Of a stretch of DNA of 64,000 nucleotides, positions 1 to 12,800 are shown piece by piece. Source of the stretch: Atrina japonica. Lineage: Eukaryota > Mollusca > Bivalvia > Pterioida > Pinnidae. Within the stretch, counting starts at the first letter, position 1. Each line of letters starts with the position of its first letter. The translations under genes and the position numbers were made by a program. The notes under the pieces were generated by a model. The model was not told the DNA's origin. It worked only from the letters and a program-made list of their open reading frames with translations, and made no database searches. The stretch is from NCBI GenBank assembly GCA_030159075.1, contig BROG01000514.1, forward strand, positions 1 to 64,000, read 5' to 3'.

Positions 1-1330
1 AAGCAACCAATCATCAAAATGAAAATATTTTTACTGATATAAGTAAAAATCAAAAAGTATATACTATATCTTTACATCAGATAGTGTAATGTGTTTGATC
101 ATTTCAATCTATCAATAGTGCTGGTATGATTTTTTGTAACGTGCCGAGCGCATCACATCAGATTGTCACCCACTCAGATGCTGACCGCCCTCGCTTAACT
201 TCAGTACATGGATATAAACATTAACCATCTAGCCACAAAGCTAATCTGCCTATATCCATGACTGTTACAAGATAAAGCTAATTTTAGCTTCTTTAGCAAT
301 ATTAATCAACGCTATTAATGTGTGTGTGTGAGTGTGTATGAGTGAGAGTTTTCGTCTTATTAGCAACAATCATGCATGGCAGGTGGTGCCGATAACCCTG
401 TTGTCAATATTATGAAAATGGTGAACCCATCTGCATGGTCTTGTATTACAGGCTTTGTATGATGAATCAAAAGGATTTCAAAGGAAATTTATTCAAGACT
501 GTTAAGTCAAGTGATCATATTTGGTGTACTTGACCTTTTGGAATACTTTAAAAATATAAATGTAGCAATAAAAACCATCTATCATGTAAAAAAAAAGATA
601 TATTTTGTGATGGGGTTTCTTGGTGTTTTTTAATTTGATGGACATAACATTGAGGAAGAGGAAAAATAATTTCTGATTTGAATTGAGCATACTTGCATTA
701 AATTAAATTGATCTAGATATTTTACATAAACTTTCATTTCTTGATAATATTTTATGAGGTTACATTTTATGGAAAATTAGAAAAAACACTGATTTAGAAA
801 TCATGGATTGTAGGGGTATTCTTTGATAATTAGTGATTACTCTCAAACCATAAAAGATAAAGCTTTTAAAGTCATGGATTTGAAATCAGTGATATTTTTA
901 GCTGTAAAACATGGTAGAAAAATTATTTTTAAATATTAGTGGTGGTTGCTAGTCTTCTTAAAACCAGTCAAAGATGAAAGAACCGAAAAAAATGTAATGC
1001 ATGTCTCATAGTCATAGGACTAAGTCTAGACGATTAATAATATTTTTTTACAGGTAATCTTTGATAGACTGGAAAATGTTTTGACATTTTCAGATATGTT
1101 ACAAAATAATACTGTTGATCTCTTCAAATGTGACTAACAACGGATTTCATTTGCAAAACTGCGCCAAACGTTTGTTCTTTATCTTCTTTTTAGAAGAGTT
1201 CTTTTCTTTTTGCCTTTACAATCGATCGTAATTTTGATCCCGATCATTAATCGGAGAAAGAGAGAGATTGTGTCTATTGATGCTGCAGCAGGGTGACAAA
1301 ATTGAAACTTTTTGTTTTTCCTCTTTATAT
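1..1330. other. AT-rich intergenic DNA, no gene seen
   Basis: No open frame here has recognisable protein features, and the longest frames are low-complexity AT-rich translations. A short TG-rich stretch lies near 318-345. I see no RNA gene or defined repeat boundary. Upstream non-coding exons or a promoter of the diflavin reductase gene could lie here, but nothing in the sequence shows it. Confidence 0.5.
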
Positions 1331-2757
1331 CACAGGTACTTGAGGACAGGATTAAGTATTTTTTAAATTGCCATAACGCAAAGGATTGGCAACAAGTTAT
1401 TCCTTATACATTTTTATAAGATATTATGACATGCGTGATGAAACATATGTAAGATTAATTATGAAGTAACAGAACAAGAAAGATCAAATTATGTGCATTA
1501 TCAAGTTATAAAGGGCAAAGGGAGCAGCGAGGGCACATGCTTCCGCACTTTTGAAACAGGGGGGGGGGGGCACAAGTATGTTTGTGCCCCACCACTTTTT
1601 GACGTAATTTCTTTTATCACACAGCCAAAATTTGTTTAGATACTTGATTTTTTCAAAGCAGTAGTTATAATTCTTGAATAATTGATTTTCCGGAATCCGT
1701 ACCCCTGTCGCGTTACAAAATTTTCGCGCCTCCCTCCGCTCGGCCAAAACAATTATATTATATATACTTTTCCTCCCTTGTTGCCCATCATTTAGATAAA
1801 AAGAAATTTTGCATTATATCAAATGTAAGTTTTATCTTACCAATTATTTACACATAACATGTATGTATGGCGTATAGGTACCGGGACGACCAGTGACGAC
1901 ACCTCCCCATACTTTCTCACATACCAATTTTTATACATTAAACAAATTCTGGACTCCTTCATCATGCTCTGCATGCATTTGTGTTTGCTGATACTCAGTT
2001 TATTTTTTATAAATGATACGCATGTCAATTTAATGCATTATTTGGCCGGAAATAAAACGAGTTGCAATGTGATAATTAACTCTCTGGGCTTTAATAATTG
2101 AATATTTCTGGGAAGCATACCCTGGACCACGGGGAAATGGTGAGTTTTGTGTTTGGAAGCTAGAGGATGTCTCATCGGGCTTCCGAATTAATCCATCAAC
2201 GATACTTTTAACGATAAAGAGGTCATAATTCAATGTCTGGAGTATACTAGGCCAAAATTCTGTCCCGATTTTAGTAACTTTTTTTTGAGAAGAATAATCA
2301 AATTGGTTTATTTGCAGATTGCTATGCGTATTTTCGTATCTGGATGCAGAAAAAGGGATTCCAAATTAAAAAAAACTATCTGAAAGATGCGTAACACCCT
2401 ACCCCTAGCGAACGAAATATTGCCTCACAATTGATCCAACACTTAGAAATATGTGCAGTGATGAGGGAAAGAGTGCCGCCTAAAGTTGATAAAATAGGTG
2501 TAAAATCTTTCATTTTTCTATAAAAAGTCGAAAAATTATAGACAAATTTGCAAAAATTTAGACAGTTTTGTGTTACAATTATGACTTTTGCGATACATGA
2601 TATAGGAGTCAGAAACGGGGCATAATCTAAACTGGGGAAAACTTCGAAATTAAATATAATTACATCAATAGCGTTAATTTATATTGCAAATAAATTAATA
2701 AAATTAAAAAAAACAAAAAAACAAAAACATATTCCTGTCCTCAGGTACCTGTGATTT
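1331..2757. repeat. Segment bounded by short inverted repeats (possible non-autonomous element)
   Basis: The left end reads atcacaggtacttgaggaca and the right end (about 2731-2757) is its reverse complement with about one mismatch, so a roughly 1.4 kb segment has inverted ends of about 22 bp. It contains no transposase. A G-run lies at 1560-1570, and a dispersed repeat at about 2040-2530 recurs inverted at 33430-33965. No target-site duplication was recognised. It could be a non-autonomous DNA transposon or a chance inverted pair around nested repeats. Confidence 0.4.
2040..2530 (-). repeat. Dispersed repeat, inverted copy of 33430-33965
   Basis: Read as its reverse complement this stretch follows the same order of blocks as 33430-33965: a block containing tatcaactttaggggca, then one around ttcccagaaat, then cccagagag with ttaattatcacattgcaactcg. 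Similarity is broken by small gaps. No coding potential is visible. The two copies define a dispersed family. Confidence 0.6.
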
Positions 2758-3086
2758 ATGTTTCATGCAGCACTACATTTTTATATAAAATGTTAAATTT
2801 CAGTACAATTTTTTGCATTAAAATGTTTTGAAGTTTCTGTGTTTGTTTTGTGATGAATTTACATTCTTTCATTTTATAGAAGCCTACTGAATGGGTTTTG
2901 TGGAATAAAAAATCGTTACACTTTATTGTTTTTAATGTATCTTTTTAATATACGTAAATAGGGAAATAAAGAATTTAATTTTCTGTTATTTAAAGTTGTT
3001 GAATCTTGAAAACAGAACATTTTCTCATTATAAGAAAATATAGGCCTACAATGAAATTTTTTTTTTATTATTGTATGTTATAGGTT

Positions 3087-3168
3087 TAACCACCCTCTGG
3101 AAAACGATGGACTCGTCTATAAATCAATGACTTAAACTATTCCAAATGTGTCTTTAGGTTAAAGACAC
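3087..3168 (+). repeat. Copy 1 of a ~90-bp dispersed repeat
   Basis: The pattern is a cccctgaaaa-like start, then aatggactcttctgtaaatc, then aatgtgtctttagg. It is seen here in diverged form and again at about 31388-31480 and 56680-56768. It is non-coding. The conserved length and shared ends suggest a small mobile element or its terminus. Confidence 0.55.
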
Positions 3169-3265
3169 AATTTTTTGCTACTGGAAATAAATTTCCACTT
3201 ATTATAAAATTACGAGAAAATCATCATCATATCGTTATTGAAATGAAACCCCTTGAATAATTTGA

Positions 3266-3341
3266 AATCATCATCATCGTCGTCGTCATTGTTGTCATCG
3301 TCTTCATCATCATCGTCATCATCATCATCATCTTCTTCTTC

Positions 3342-3375
<34 letters not shown>

Positions 3376-3378
3376 CAA
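3266..3378 (+). repeat. (TCA/TCG/TCT)n trinucleotide microsatellite
   Basis: An interrupted trinucleotide run, mainly atc/tca with cgt and ctt variants, continues into a caa/cac-rich tail to about 3430. The homopolymeric Ser, Asp or Met open frames across it are artefacts of the repeat. Confidence 0.9.
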
Positions 3379-3439
3379 CAATCATCATCACAACAATCAT
3401 CATCACCACCACAGCACCACCCCACCATCATTATCACAA

Positions 3440-4650
3440 TTTTATCTTAAAATTATTTTTTCTCAAAACTAAAGTGGAATATCTTGAACATTAAATCATT
3501 TGTAAACTTGTTTAAAATCTGAATAAAAAACTTACAATCGACGCCAGTTAATTTTGGACAGTCGATTCGGGATCGACATTCAAATTCACTTCACATACTT
3601 TCGCTTTCGCTTTTGTTATCTCGGTTTTCAGTTCAGTAAATATGCATCGCAAGCATGATAACGTAGTCCAGAGTGTCACCGTTGACAACAACTCATCTTA
3701 AAAATTCGCAATTGATCTTTGACCAGCGGATATTTGGATACAGGTATTGTCACCACTAAGATCAACATTATTTTACTTTCACAATGATATCTTAAACGTT
3801 TGAAAGTATAAAGATTATGATGTTGTGAAATCAGAGGGGTTGGACCACAGTCTTTATAAAAACAATTGATTAATTTATTGAAGATTATACACATGCAGGG
3901 ATTTCAGTAAGTTTTCAAGTAGGAGGTACATGTAAATAAATCTGTAAAAGTAGGTGGAAGGAGAAGGGTGCATGGTAAACATTACTCATTAGTCTGACAA
4001 GTCAAATCTTTACAATGTTATTGTCTGTAGTGTTGTCCAGATCAGACTTGTTGGCAGTCAATTAATTCTTCACATTTTTAAAATTTTTACCCCAAATTCT
4101 TTGAACAGCTGTTAATCCATCTTCAAAATAATGCGGAAAAGTAATGAAAACCCTGTAATAAGTCTCAATCAGTGGCAGATTTAAGGGAGACGTATAGAGT
4201 GTATCCCCCCTTTGGATGCCAAAGTATTGATGTATGTAAAAATCCACTCCAAAGCCAGTTGACGACAAAATATTTTCAGAACATATATTTTTTTTAAAAT
4301 AAAAAGCTGGATAATTAATGAGGGTAAATTACCATAATTTTTACTATGCTCTGCGAAAAACAACTGTTTACTCTCCCTTCCCTCAAACTTGAAATCCTGG
4401 ATCCACCCACCTTTATTTGTAAACAAAATTCACATTTGCAAAATGTATACAATATTCCATTGTTATCATCATCTGGAATCTGAAAATTTAATCATCAATG
4501 ATATTCAATTCTTTACACAGAATGAAAGCATAATTTCCACATACACCATCTTCTACCCCCCTGCCCCTGCCCAAAAAACAACTTTACACCCCTCTTTGAA
4601 AATTCCTGATCTGCCTCTGTCAATGGAAAGCCCAATGATGTTGACTTTTT
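3440..4650. other. Intergenic DNA, no gene seen
   Basis: Short frames here are not protein-like. Nothing recognisable was found except a transition at about 4640 into the 26/52-bp tandem array. Confidence 0.45.
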
Positions 4651-7376
4651 GACTGTAGTGTACTATGACTTTCACCTTTTGTATAGTACTATGATATTTA
4701 CCTTTTGTAATGTGGTATAACATTCAGTATTTGTAGAGTTCTATGATATTTATCTTTTGTAGTGTGGTATAACATTCAGTATTTGTAGAGTTCTATGATA
4801 TTTATCTTTTGTAATGTGGTATAACATTCAGTATTTATAGAGTTCTATGATATTTACCTTTTGTAGTGTGTTATAACATTCAGTATTTGTACAGTTCTAT
4901 GATATTTACCTTTTGTAATGTGGTATAACATTCAGTATTTGTACAGTTCTATGATATTTACCTTTTGTAGTGTGTTATAACATTCAGTATTTGTAGAGTT
5001 CTATGATATTTACCTTTTGTAGTGTGTTATAACATTCAGTATTTGTAGAGTTCTATGATATTTACCTTTTGTAGTGTGTTATAACATTCAGTATTTGTAC
5101 AGTTCTATGATATTTACTTTTTGTAGTGTGGTATAACATTCAGTATTTGTAGAGTTCTATGGTATTTACCTTTTGTAGTGTGTTATACATTCAGTATTTG
5201 TAGAGTTCTATGATATTTACCTTTTGTAGTGTGTTATAACATTCAGTATTTGTAGAGTTCTATGATATTTACCTTTTGTAGTGTGTTATAACATTCAGTA
5301 TTTGTAGAGTTCTATGATATTTACCTTTTGTAGTGTGTTATAACATTCAGTATTTGTGTAGAGTTCTATGATATTTACCTTTTGTAGTGTGTTATAACAT
5401 TCAGTATTTGTAGAGTTCTATGATATTTACCTTTTGTAGTGTGGTATAACATTCAGTATTTGTAGAGTTCTATGGTATTTACCTTTTGTAGTGTGTTATA
5501 CATTCAGTATTTGTAGAGTTCTATGATATTTACCTTTTGTAGTGTGTTATAACATTCAGTATTTGTAGAGTTCTATGATATTTACCTTTTGTAGTATGTT
5601 ATAACATTCAGTATTTGTAGAGTTCTATGATATTTACCTTTTGTACTGTGTTATAACATTCAGTATTTGTAGAGTTCTATGATATTTACCTTTTGTAGTG
5701 TGGTATAACATTCAGTATTTGTACAGTTCTATGATATTTACCTTTTGTAGTGTGTTATAACATTCAGTATTTATAGAGTTCTATGATATTTACCTTTTGT
5801 AGTGTGTTATAACATTCAGTATTTGTAGAGTTCTATGATATTTACCTTTTGTAGTGTGGTATAACATTCAGTATTTGTAGAGTTCTATGATATTTACCTT
5901 TTGTAGTGTGTTATAACATTCAGTATTTGTAGAGTTCTATGATATTTACCTTTTGTAGTGTGTTATACATTCAGTATTTGTAGAGTTCTATGATATTTAC
6001 CTTTTGTACTGTGGTATAACATTCAGTATTTGTAGAGTTCTATGATATTTACCTTTTGTAGTATGTTATACATTCAGTATTTGTAGAGTTCTATGATATT
6101 TACCTTTTGTAGTGTGTTACACATTCAGTATTTGTAGAGTTCTATGATATTTACCTTTTGTAGTGTGTTATACATTCAGTATTTGTAGAGTTCTATGATA
6201 TTTACCTTTTGTACTGTGGTATAACATTCAGTATTTGTAGAGTTCTATGATATTTACCCTTTTGTAGTATGTTATACATTCAGTATTTGTAGAGTTCTAT
6301 GATATTTACCTTTTGTACTGTGTTATAACATTCAGTATTTGTAGAGTTCTATGATATTTACCTTTTGTAGTGTGTTATAACATTCAGTATTTGTAGAGTT
6401 CTATGATATTTACCTTTTGTAGTGTGTTATAACATTCAGTATTTGTAGAGTTCTATGATATTTACCTTTTGTAGTGTGGTATACATTCAGTATTTGTAGA
6501 GTTCTATGATATTTACCTTTTGTACTGTGTTATACATTCAGTATTTGTACAGTTCTATGATATTTTATTTACCTTTTGTAGTGTGGTATAACATTCAGTA
6601 TTTGTAGAGTTCTATGACATTTACCTTTTGTGAAGTACTATTTCTTTCACCTTTTGTAGAGTACTATGGCATTCACTTTTTGTAGAGTACTATGACATTT
6701 ACCTTTTGTAGATTTCTATGACTTCTAACTTGCGGAAAGTACTATGACTTTTAATGTTTGTAGAGTTCTGTGACTCTTAACTTGTGTAAAGTTTTATGAC
6801 ATTTACCTTTTGTAGAGTTCTATGATTTTTAACTTGTCTAGAGTACATGACATTTACCTTTGTAAATTTCTATGACATTCGCATTTTATAGAGTTATACA
6901 TTTAGCTTTTGTAGTGTGGTATAACATTCAGTATTTGTAGAGTTCTATGACATTTACATTTTGCGGAGTACTATTACTTTCACCTTTTGTAGAGTACTAT
7001 GGCATTTTCACTTTTTGTAGAATATTATGACATTCACCTTCTGTAGAGTTCTATGACATTAACCTTGTGTAGAGTACTATGGTATTCCCCTTTTATAGAG
7101 TATTATGACATTCACCTTTTGTAGAGTTCTATGACATTCACCTTCTGTAGAGTACTATGACATTTACTTTTTATAGAGTACTATGACATTCACCTTGTGT
7201 AGAGTATTATGACATTTACCTTTGTTAAGTACTATGACATTCACCTTTTATAGAGTACTGTGACATTTACCTTTTATAGAGTACTATGACATTTACTTTG
7301 TGTAGAGTATTATGATATTCATTTTGTGCAGAATGCTATGACTTTCATCTTGTGTAGAGAACTATGAATTTCACCT
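4650..7376 (+). repeat. 26/52-bp minisatellite array
   Basis: The ends of the array (4650-4710 and about 6630-7376) are degenerate copies of a 26-bp monomer of the type ttttgtagagtactatgaca followed by ttcacc. The core (about 4710-6630) is a homogenised 52-bp dimer in which one half reads gtgtgttataacattcag and the other tagagttctatgatattt. About 36-37 dimers are present with few changes (tgtg/tatg, gta/gac, single-base indels, one tttatt insertion near 6562). No gene is present. Confidence 0.93.
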
Positions 7377-7609
7377 TTTTTAGAATCTTAAGTACAGGAG
7401 TTGTTTGAAATATATACTTCAACTGATGAATGATAATTAAGAACCATTTGATTTGTAATATCAAAGAGTCAAGAAGGTTTTATATGTATGTACTTTAATA
7501 TAATTGAATTTGGATGTTGTTTTATGCAACACTCATCATTTTGTTCAGTTAGACCACTGGCCTTCTGCAAGTAAACTGGCAAACTTTCTAAAACATTAGC
7601 TAAATGTTA
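7377..7609. other. Unique spacer between two tandem arrays
   Basis: This is AT-rich non-coding sequence. From about 7590 it grades into tRNA-like sequence: the reverse strand near 7612-7640 contains gttctagtccc, resembling a polymerase III B-box. Confidence 0.4.
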
Positions 7610-9055
7610 AGTTACCAGTGGGACTAGAACTTGCGCTGACTAGAGGTGGGAGACTTCATGGTTTAAAGTCTGATACTCTAACTCCTCAGTCATAGATCTA
7701 GAGACCCCAACACTGAGTCACTGACTAGAGGTGAGAGATGTCACGGTTTAAAGCGTGATGCCCTAACTACTCAGCCCCCAACACTGACTAGAGGTGAGAG
7801 ACTTCATGGTTTATAGTCTGATGCTCTAACCACTAGGTCACTGAGGCCCCAACACTAACTAGAGGTGAGAGACTAGCCACAGAGGCCCCAACACTAACTA
7901 GAGGTGAGAAACTAGCCACAGAGCCCCCAACACTAACTAGAGGTGAGAGACTAGCCACAGAGGCCCCAACACTAACTAGAGGTGAGAAACTAGCCACAGA
8001 GCCCCCAACACTGACTAGAGGTGAGAGACTAGCCACAGAGGCCCCAACACTAACTAGAGGTGAGAAACTAGCCACAGAGCCCCCAACACTAACTAGAGGT
8101 GAGAGACTAGCCACAGAGCCCCCAACACTGACTAGAGGTGAGAGACTAGCCACAGAGGCCCCAACACTAACTAGAGGTGAGAGACTAGCCACAGAGGCCC
8201 CAACACTAACTAGAGGTGAGAGACTAGCCACAGAGGCCCCAACACTAACTAGAGGTGAGAGACTAGCCACAGAGGCTCCAACACTAACTAGAGGTGAGAA
8301 ACTAGCCACAGAGGCCCCAACACTAACTAGAGGTGAGAGACTAGCCACAGAGGCCCCAACACTGACTAGAGGTGAGAGACTAGCCACAGAGGCCCCAACA
8401 CTGACTAGAGGTGAGAGACTAGCCACAGAGGCCCCAACACTGACTAGAGGTGAGAGACTAGCCACAGAGGCCCCAACACTAACTAGAGGTGAGAGACTAG
8501 CCACAGAGGCCCCAACACTAACTAGAGGTGAGAGACTAGCCACAGAGGCCCCAACACTAACTAGAGGTGAGAGACTAGCCACAGAGGCCCCAACACTAAC
8601 TAGAGGTGAGAGACTAGCCACAGAGGCCCCAACACTGACTAGAGGTGAGAGACTTCATGGTTTAAAGTGTGATGCTCTAACCACTCATCCACAGAGACCC
8701 AACACAGACTAGAGGTGAGGGACGTCATGGTTTATAGTCTGATGCTCTAACCACTCAGTCACAGAGGCCACAACACTGACTAGAGGTGAGAGACTTCATG
8801 GTTTAAAGTGTGATGCTCTAACCACTCAGCCACAGAGGCCCAACACTGACTAGAGGTGAGAGACTTCATGGTTTAAATTGTGATGCTCTAACCACTCAGT
8901 CACAGAGGCCACAACACTGACTAGAGGTGAGAGACTTCATGGTTTAAATTGTGATGCTCTAACCACTCAGCCACAGAGGCCCCAACACTGTCTAGAGGTG
9001 AGAGACTTCATGGTTTAAATTGTGATGCTCTAACCACTAGGTCACTGAGGCCCTC
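7610..9055 (-). repeat. tRNA-derived tandem array (71-bp units with a 39-bp derivative core)
   Basis: Outer units (about 7610-7845 and 8630-9055) repeat every 70-71 bp. On the minus strand each contains ggctgagtggttagagca, a good match to a tRNA/SINE A-box. The core (about 7845-8640) has about 20 copies of a 39-bp unit that equals the 71-bp unit with a 32-bp deletion between two act trinucleotides, which removes the A-box segment. Because 39 is divisible by three, the minus strand holds a 262-codon open frame of 13-residue repeats. I regard this frame as a by-product, not a gene. Confidence 0.85.
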
Positions 9056-9699
9056 ATAAGGGTTAAATGACATATAAGATCGTGATGTATTATAATTAGT
9101 GCTAAAAATGAATTTAAGTGTTTATGAGAACACAAACATCCCTACATGACTAGGAAAAGGATTATATGAAAATTTGCTGAGGGGATAATTCCATATACAT
9201 GTAAATTTGGACTGAATTATTTATAGGGATTTCAGATTTTTCTACCCCCGGCTTGAAAGGTCCATCAGTTTGTCTGTCCGTAATTCCGTCACACTTATAT
9301 ATATATAGTATAATATTTCAAGTTTGGATTATGATTCAGTAACCAAACTTGGACTGTAAGTTCATTTAAGGATTGCTCACACTTCACTGGCATCAAATGC
9401 CCCTGGGGTGCACTTAGCTGACATTACATGTCCCTGGGGATGGGGTTAGGTCATTTTATTTGCCAGCATAGAAATTTGTTGGGACAGGGGGCATTTATGT
9501 TTCACAAAGACGTCTTGTTTTTAATAGAAAAAGGTGCCAAAACTTGAAAAATAATAAATTTGACTCAATCAAATTTCAGTGTTATCTAAAACTGAGAATT
9601 CTCAGATAGAATTTCATCATTAAGGCATACACATACATGTACTAAGTTTTACACACCATGTTTTCTTCTTTGATATATTTTTGGTATTTTTAACTTTAG
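9056..9699. other. Sequence upstream of the first coding exon
   Basis: No coding sequence was found. A short ta-run lies near 9296-9310. The segment ends in a pyrimidine-rich tract and the AG acceptor at 9698-9699, so the coding start lies in an internal exon and a 5' non-coding exon should exist further upstream. Confidence 0.45.
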
Positions 9700-9702
9700 G
9701 TC

Positions 9703-9820
9703 ATGATAGAATGGATCATAACAGTCATTTCCGTGTTCATTGCGTATGTCATCTTTGTAATACGGTCATCATCAGGAAGTGATATCACAGATAACAGTAT
9801 TGATGCTTTTATTATTGGAG
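9703..9820 (+). CDS. Diflavin reductase exon 1 (membrane anchor)
   Basis: ATG lies three bases after an AG acceptor. The exon encodes residues 1-40 with one hydrophobic segment (residues 4-20) followed by R21 and a Ser/Asp-rich linker, so the reductase would face the cytosol if it is ER-anchored like P450 reductase. The donor gtatga leaves phase 1. Confidence 0.8.
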
Positions 9821-12800
9821 GTATGACTATATGTTAAAATTGCTTGTTTGTCTTTATATAGGGATATGATTCCTTAACGCAGAAAAAGGAGGAAAATGGC
9901 TCATTTGTTGTTTTAATGGGGAAAATAAAGATTTAACATTGAGCAAAATTTGGACAAAGGAGGAATTATTCCAATTAGAGGAAAATTGTCATGTCTGTCA
10001 GTGTTCTCAATATGGTTTTTGGTTGGGAGAAAAAATTTGAAATAGTGGGAAACAGAATGCTATTTTAGTACATTACATGTACAAGCAAAATTTTTATAAT
10101 CGGTGGTTGCTTTTGCCTGCTGCTGCCTCTTATTGGGAACACTTCCTGTTTACATGTTTAGGTCAGTGTTTGTATATATATGTATGTGTGTGTCTGTCAG
10201 TCTATGCATGCATTTGTGTATATATAACTGGTGCCATTCTATTTATCTGTCACCCAAACTGCATCCATATTGGCAATAAATGCACTCTGACAAGCGTTCA
10301 TATATGTTAATTGTATATGTAATTACATGTACATATGTGTGTGTCATGTGATTAATTCAAATTCAAATGTGGCAAGTGTGTGTTTGAACCCATGTATAAA
10401 CACTCAAAATTTACTTTTTTCAGAACACAAGTTTAATAAAATAAAATGCAAGAAATGTTGTTTCCAGAGATTTAAAATTCCAATACCAGAAATTTGAGCA
10501 AGGATTCAATTTTGGCATTATTACAATTAGCATGGTTGTTGAGATTGCTAAAATATAATATCGCTAACAATTCATTCCTTATCGTAGATGAAGAGTTTTA
10601 TCTTTTTAAATCATAAAATAGTTAAAATTATTTCTCGCTAAAATTATATACCATATCTTTAGGAGAAGATGCTAAATTTATGTCTGGCTAAAATTTCCAC
10701 TTATATGTTATTAAAAAGTGAATTAAATCATATGTAATATACCAGCCAAAAATAATGGCATTTCTTTGTTTAATCTATGAAATGCATATAAATGACATAT
10801 AAAGCCTTAGATATTGATTCAAAACACTGATTTTCACCTCTGAAATGCTGGAAAAGCCATTTCTGGACATTTAGAATTAAAAAAAAGGGGGGTGGGTGGG
10901 AGGTGAATGGGTGAGGGCCACACCCCCAGACCTCTCTAGTAGGTACACACCATTGGTGCTCAGTTTACCCGTTATAATAGTGTTTTGTCTGTAGTAGTAG
11001 GCCTTTTTCAATAGTTTCCAAAGGGCCAAAATTTGGCCCCATTCCCAATGCAAAAACATGTGTTTTTCCCAATTCTAGGGAAAAAAATTCCCAATTTGGA
11101 GGCTACAACCTTAATGAAAAGTAAATTAGTGTACATATACATACATAGGGAAATTCATACACTTAGAAAAACATTTCGATTTCCATGTGTGCAACTATTT
11201 TTCACAGTTCAATACAAATTCATATTAGAATTTCGAATTGTGTTGCCATCGGCGTTTTCCCAAAATTGACAGAAAAAGCCCTGAGGAGTCCATGATGTGT
11301 CATTAACTTTTACACGTTTTTCTTCCTCTTCAAGAACCAACAGGCCAATGTTATCTTGACTTGGTACTATAAGTATCCCCATGTAAATTAATTGTCAGAT
11401 TTCTTTCAAAATTGTGTACCTATATATGTTTGTTTATTCAATGTCTACAAAATTGTGGTTTGCAAAAAATCTGTTGATAATTCTGTCACTAAGGGGTACT
11501 GAAAAAAATATAGGAGTCTGGTATGCCTTATTGAAATGGTTTCTTAACTCAAAACATATTTGCTTGTTTGTAATTGAGATTAATTACAATATTTTTAAGA
11601 AATATTGAGGATTATTGTGACAAAGTTTCAAAGTTGTACACATGTTTGTATTCAAAAGTTATTTGCAGTGACCCTTGGGCCTGTTGTTAATTTTCTGTAT
11701 GGTTATAGGTGGTAATGAAGGTTTGGAAGATGCTGGACAGACAAAGGATCAGACCTCTGAGAAGTACAAAAGAAACTACACAACTGAAGGTAAACAGATA
11801 CTAATTCTGTATGGAACAGAGTATGGTTTCAGTGAGGAGGTGGCAAGAAAACTCTATGATAGGTAAAATTCTAATACAGTCTAACTTGCCCTAGCAACTC
11901 ACCATTTTAAAGACTACCTGACTTTATACGACCTATATGAAACACACAAAGCATTTTTCCTATATAAATTACCTGTTTTAAGTGAATACCAGGCTTTATA
12001 CGACTAACAGCTATTATTTCTACCCCCAATACTTTTGAAATGTCCTTTATTAAGTGATTTTGTTTGTCAGGAAATGACAGACTTAAAGATAATACTAATG
12101 CAAATTAATTAAGATAACAAAACCATCATATGCAGTAAGAGCAAATGCCCCTCGCTGGTACCTCACTATAATCTTAATCAGATTTATTATTCTTAGAAGG
12201 AGTCAAAACCAAATAACAAATGGCAGAGGATCAGCACAGGAAATGTTTCCTGGTGATCAACAAAACAGTACAGATAAATTACTTCAGACGAATATGTTGA
12301 ATACATGGAATTTGGTATAATAAAGAATCTATGACTGTGTCTGAATGTCTATAAGGCTTATTTACCATTAGTAGTCATATTCCCCACAGGTTGCAGTTAA
12401 TAGAAATGATGAAAAAATTATAAATTTGATGAAACAAACACCTGTAGGTTGTAATGACTCATTGATGTTTTTGTTTCAGAATAACAGAGGCAAGTGAAAT
12501 CAATACAGAGGAGTTCAGTTTTCAGCCGAGACTGGTCAATGCGAAATATCACTCGGTTATCTCGTGGGATCAAGAAAATGTCTGTCTGATTGTAATATCA
12601 ACAAGCGGTGATGGTTAGTTCTATATCATAAGAAATTCTAAGTTAATCTTGAAGAAAAAATTAATTCATTCAACATGAAAAATATTATTTTGTTGTTTTA
12701 TGTAAGAGTCTACAATTTTTAGCTCACCTGGACAAAATTTATTATTATACCTCTAATACATATCTTTACTTCTGATTGGTCAAAATCATATCACGTGATC

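Noticed and set aside
3210..3450. Poly-Ser/Asp/Met open frames
   Set aside because: Translations of a trinucleotide microsatellite in several frames and strands.
7833..8621. 262-codon minus-strand ORF of 13-residue repeats (SLSPLVSVGASVA type)
   Set aside because: It is produced by a 39-bp tandem repeat whose length is divisible by three; no splice, start or end signals and same array continues as non-coding 71-bp units.
4650..9055. CRISPR-like array
   Set aside because: Units are contiguous or near-contiguous tandem repeats without unique spacers, in an animal genome.
10077..11608. Short + frames in intron 1
   Set aside because: Non-protein-like composition, no splice logic, inside a well-defined intron.
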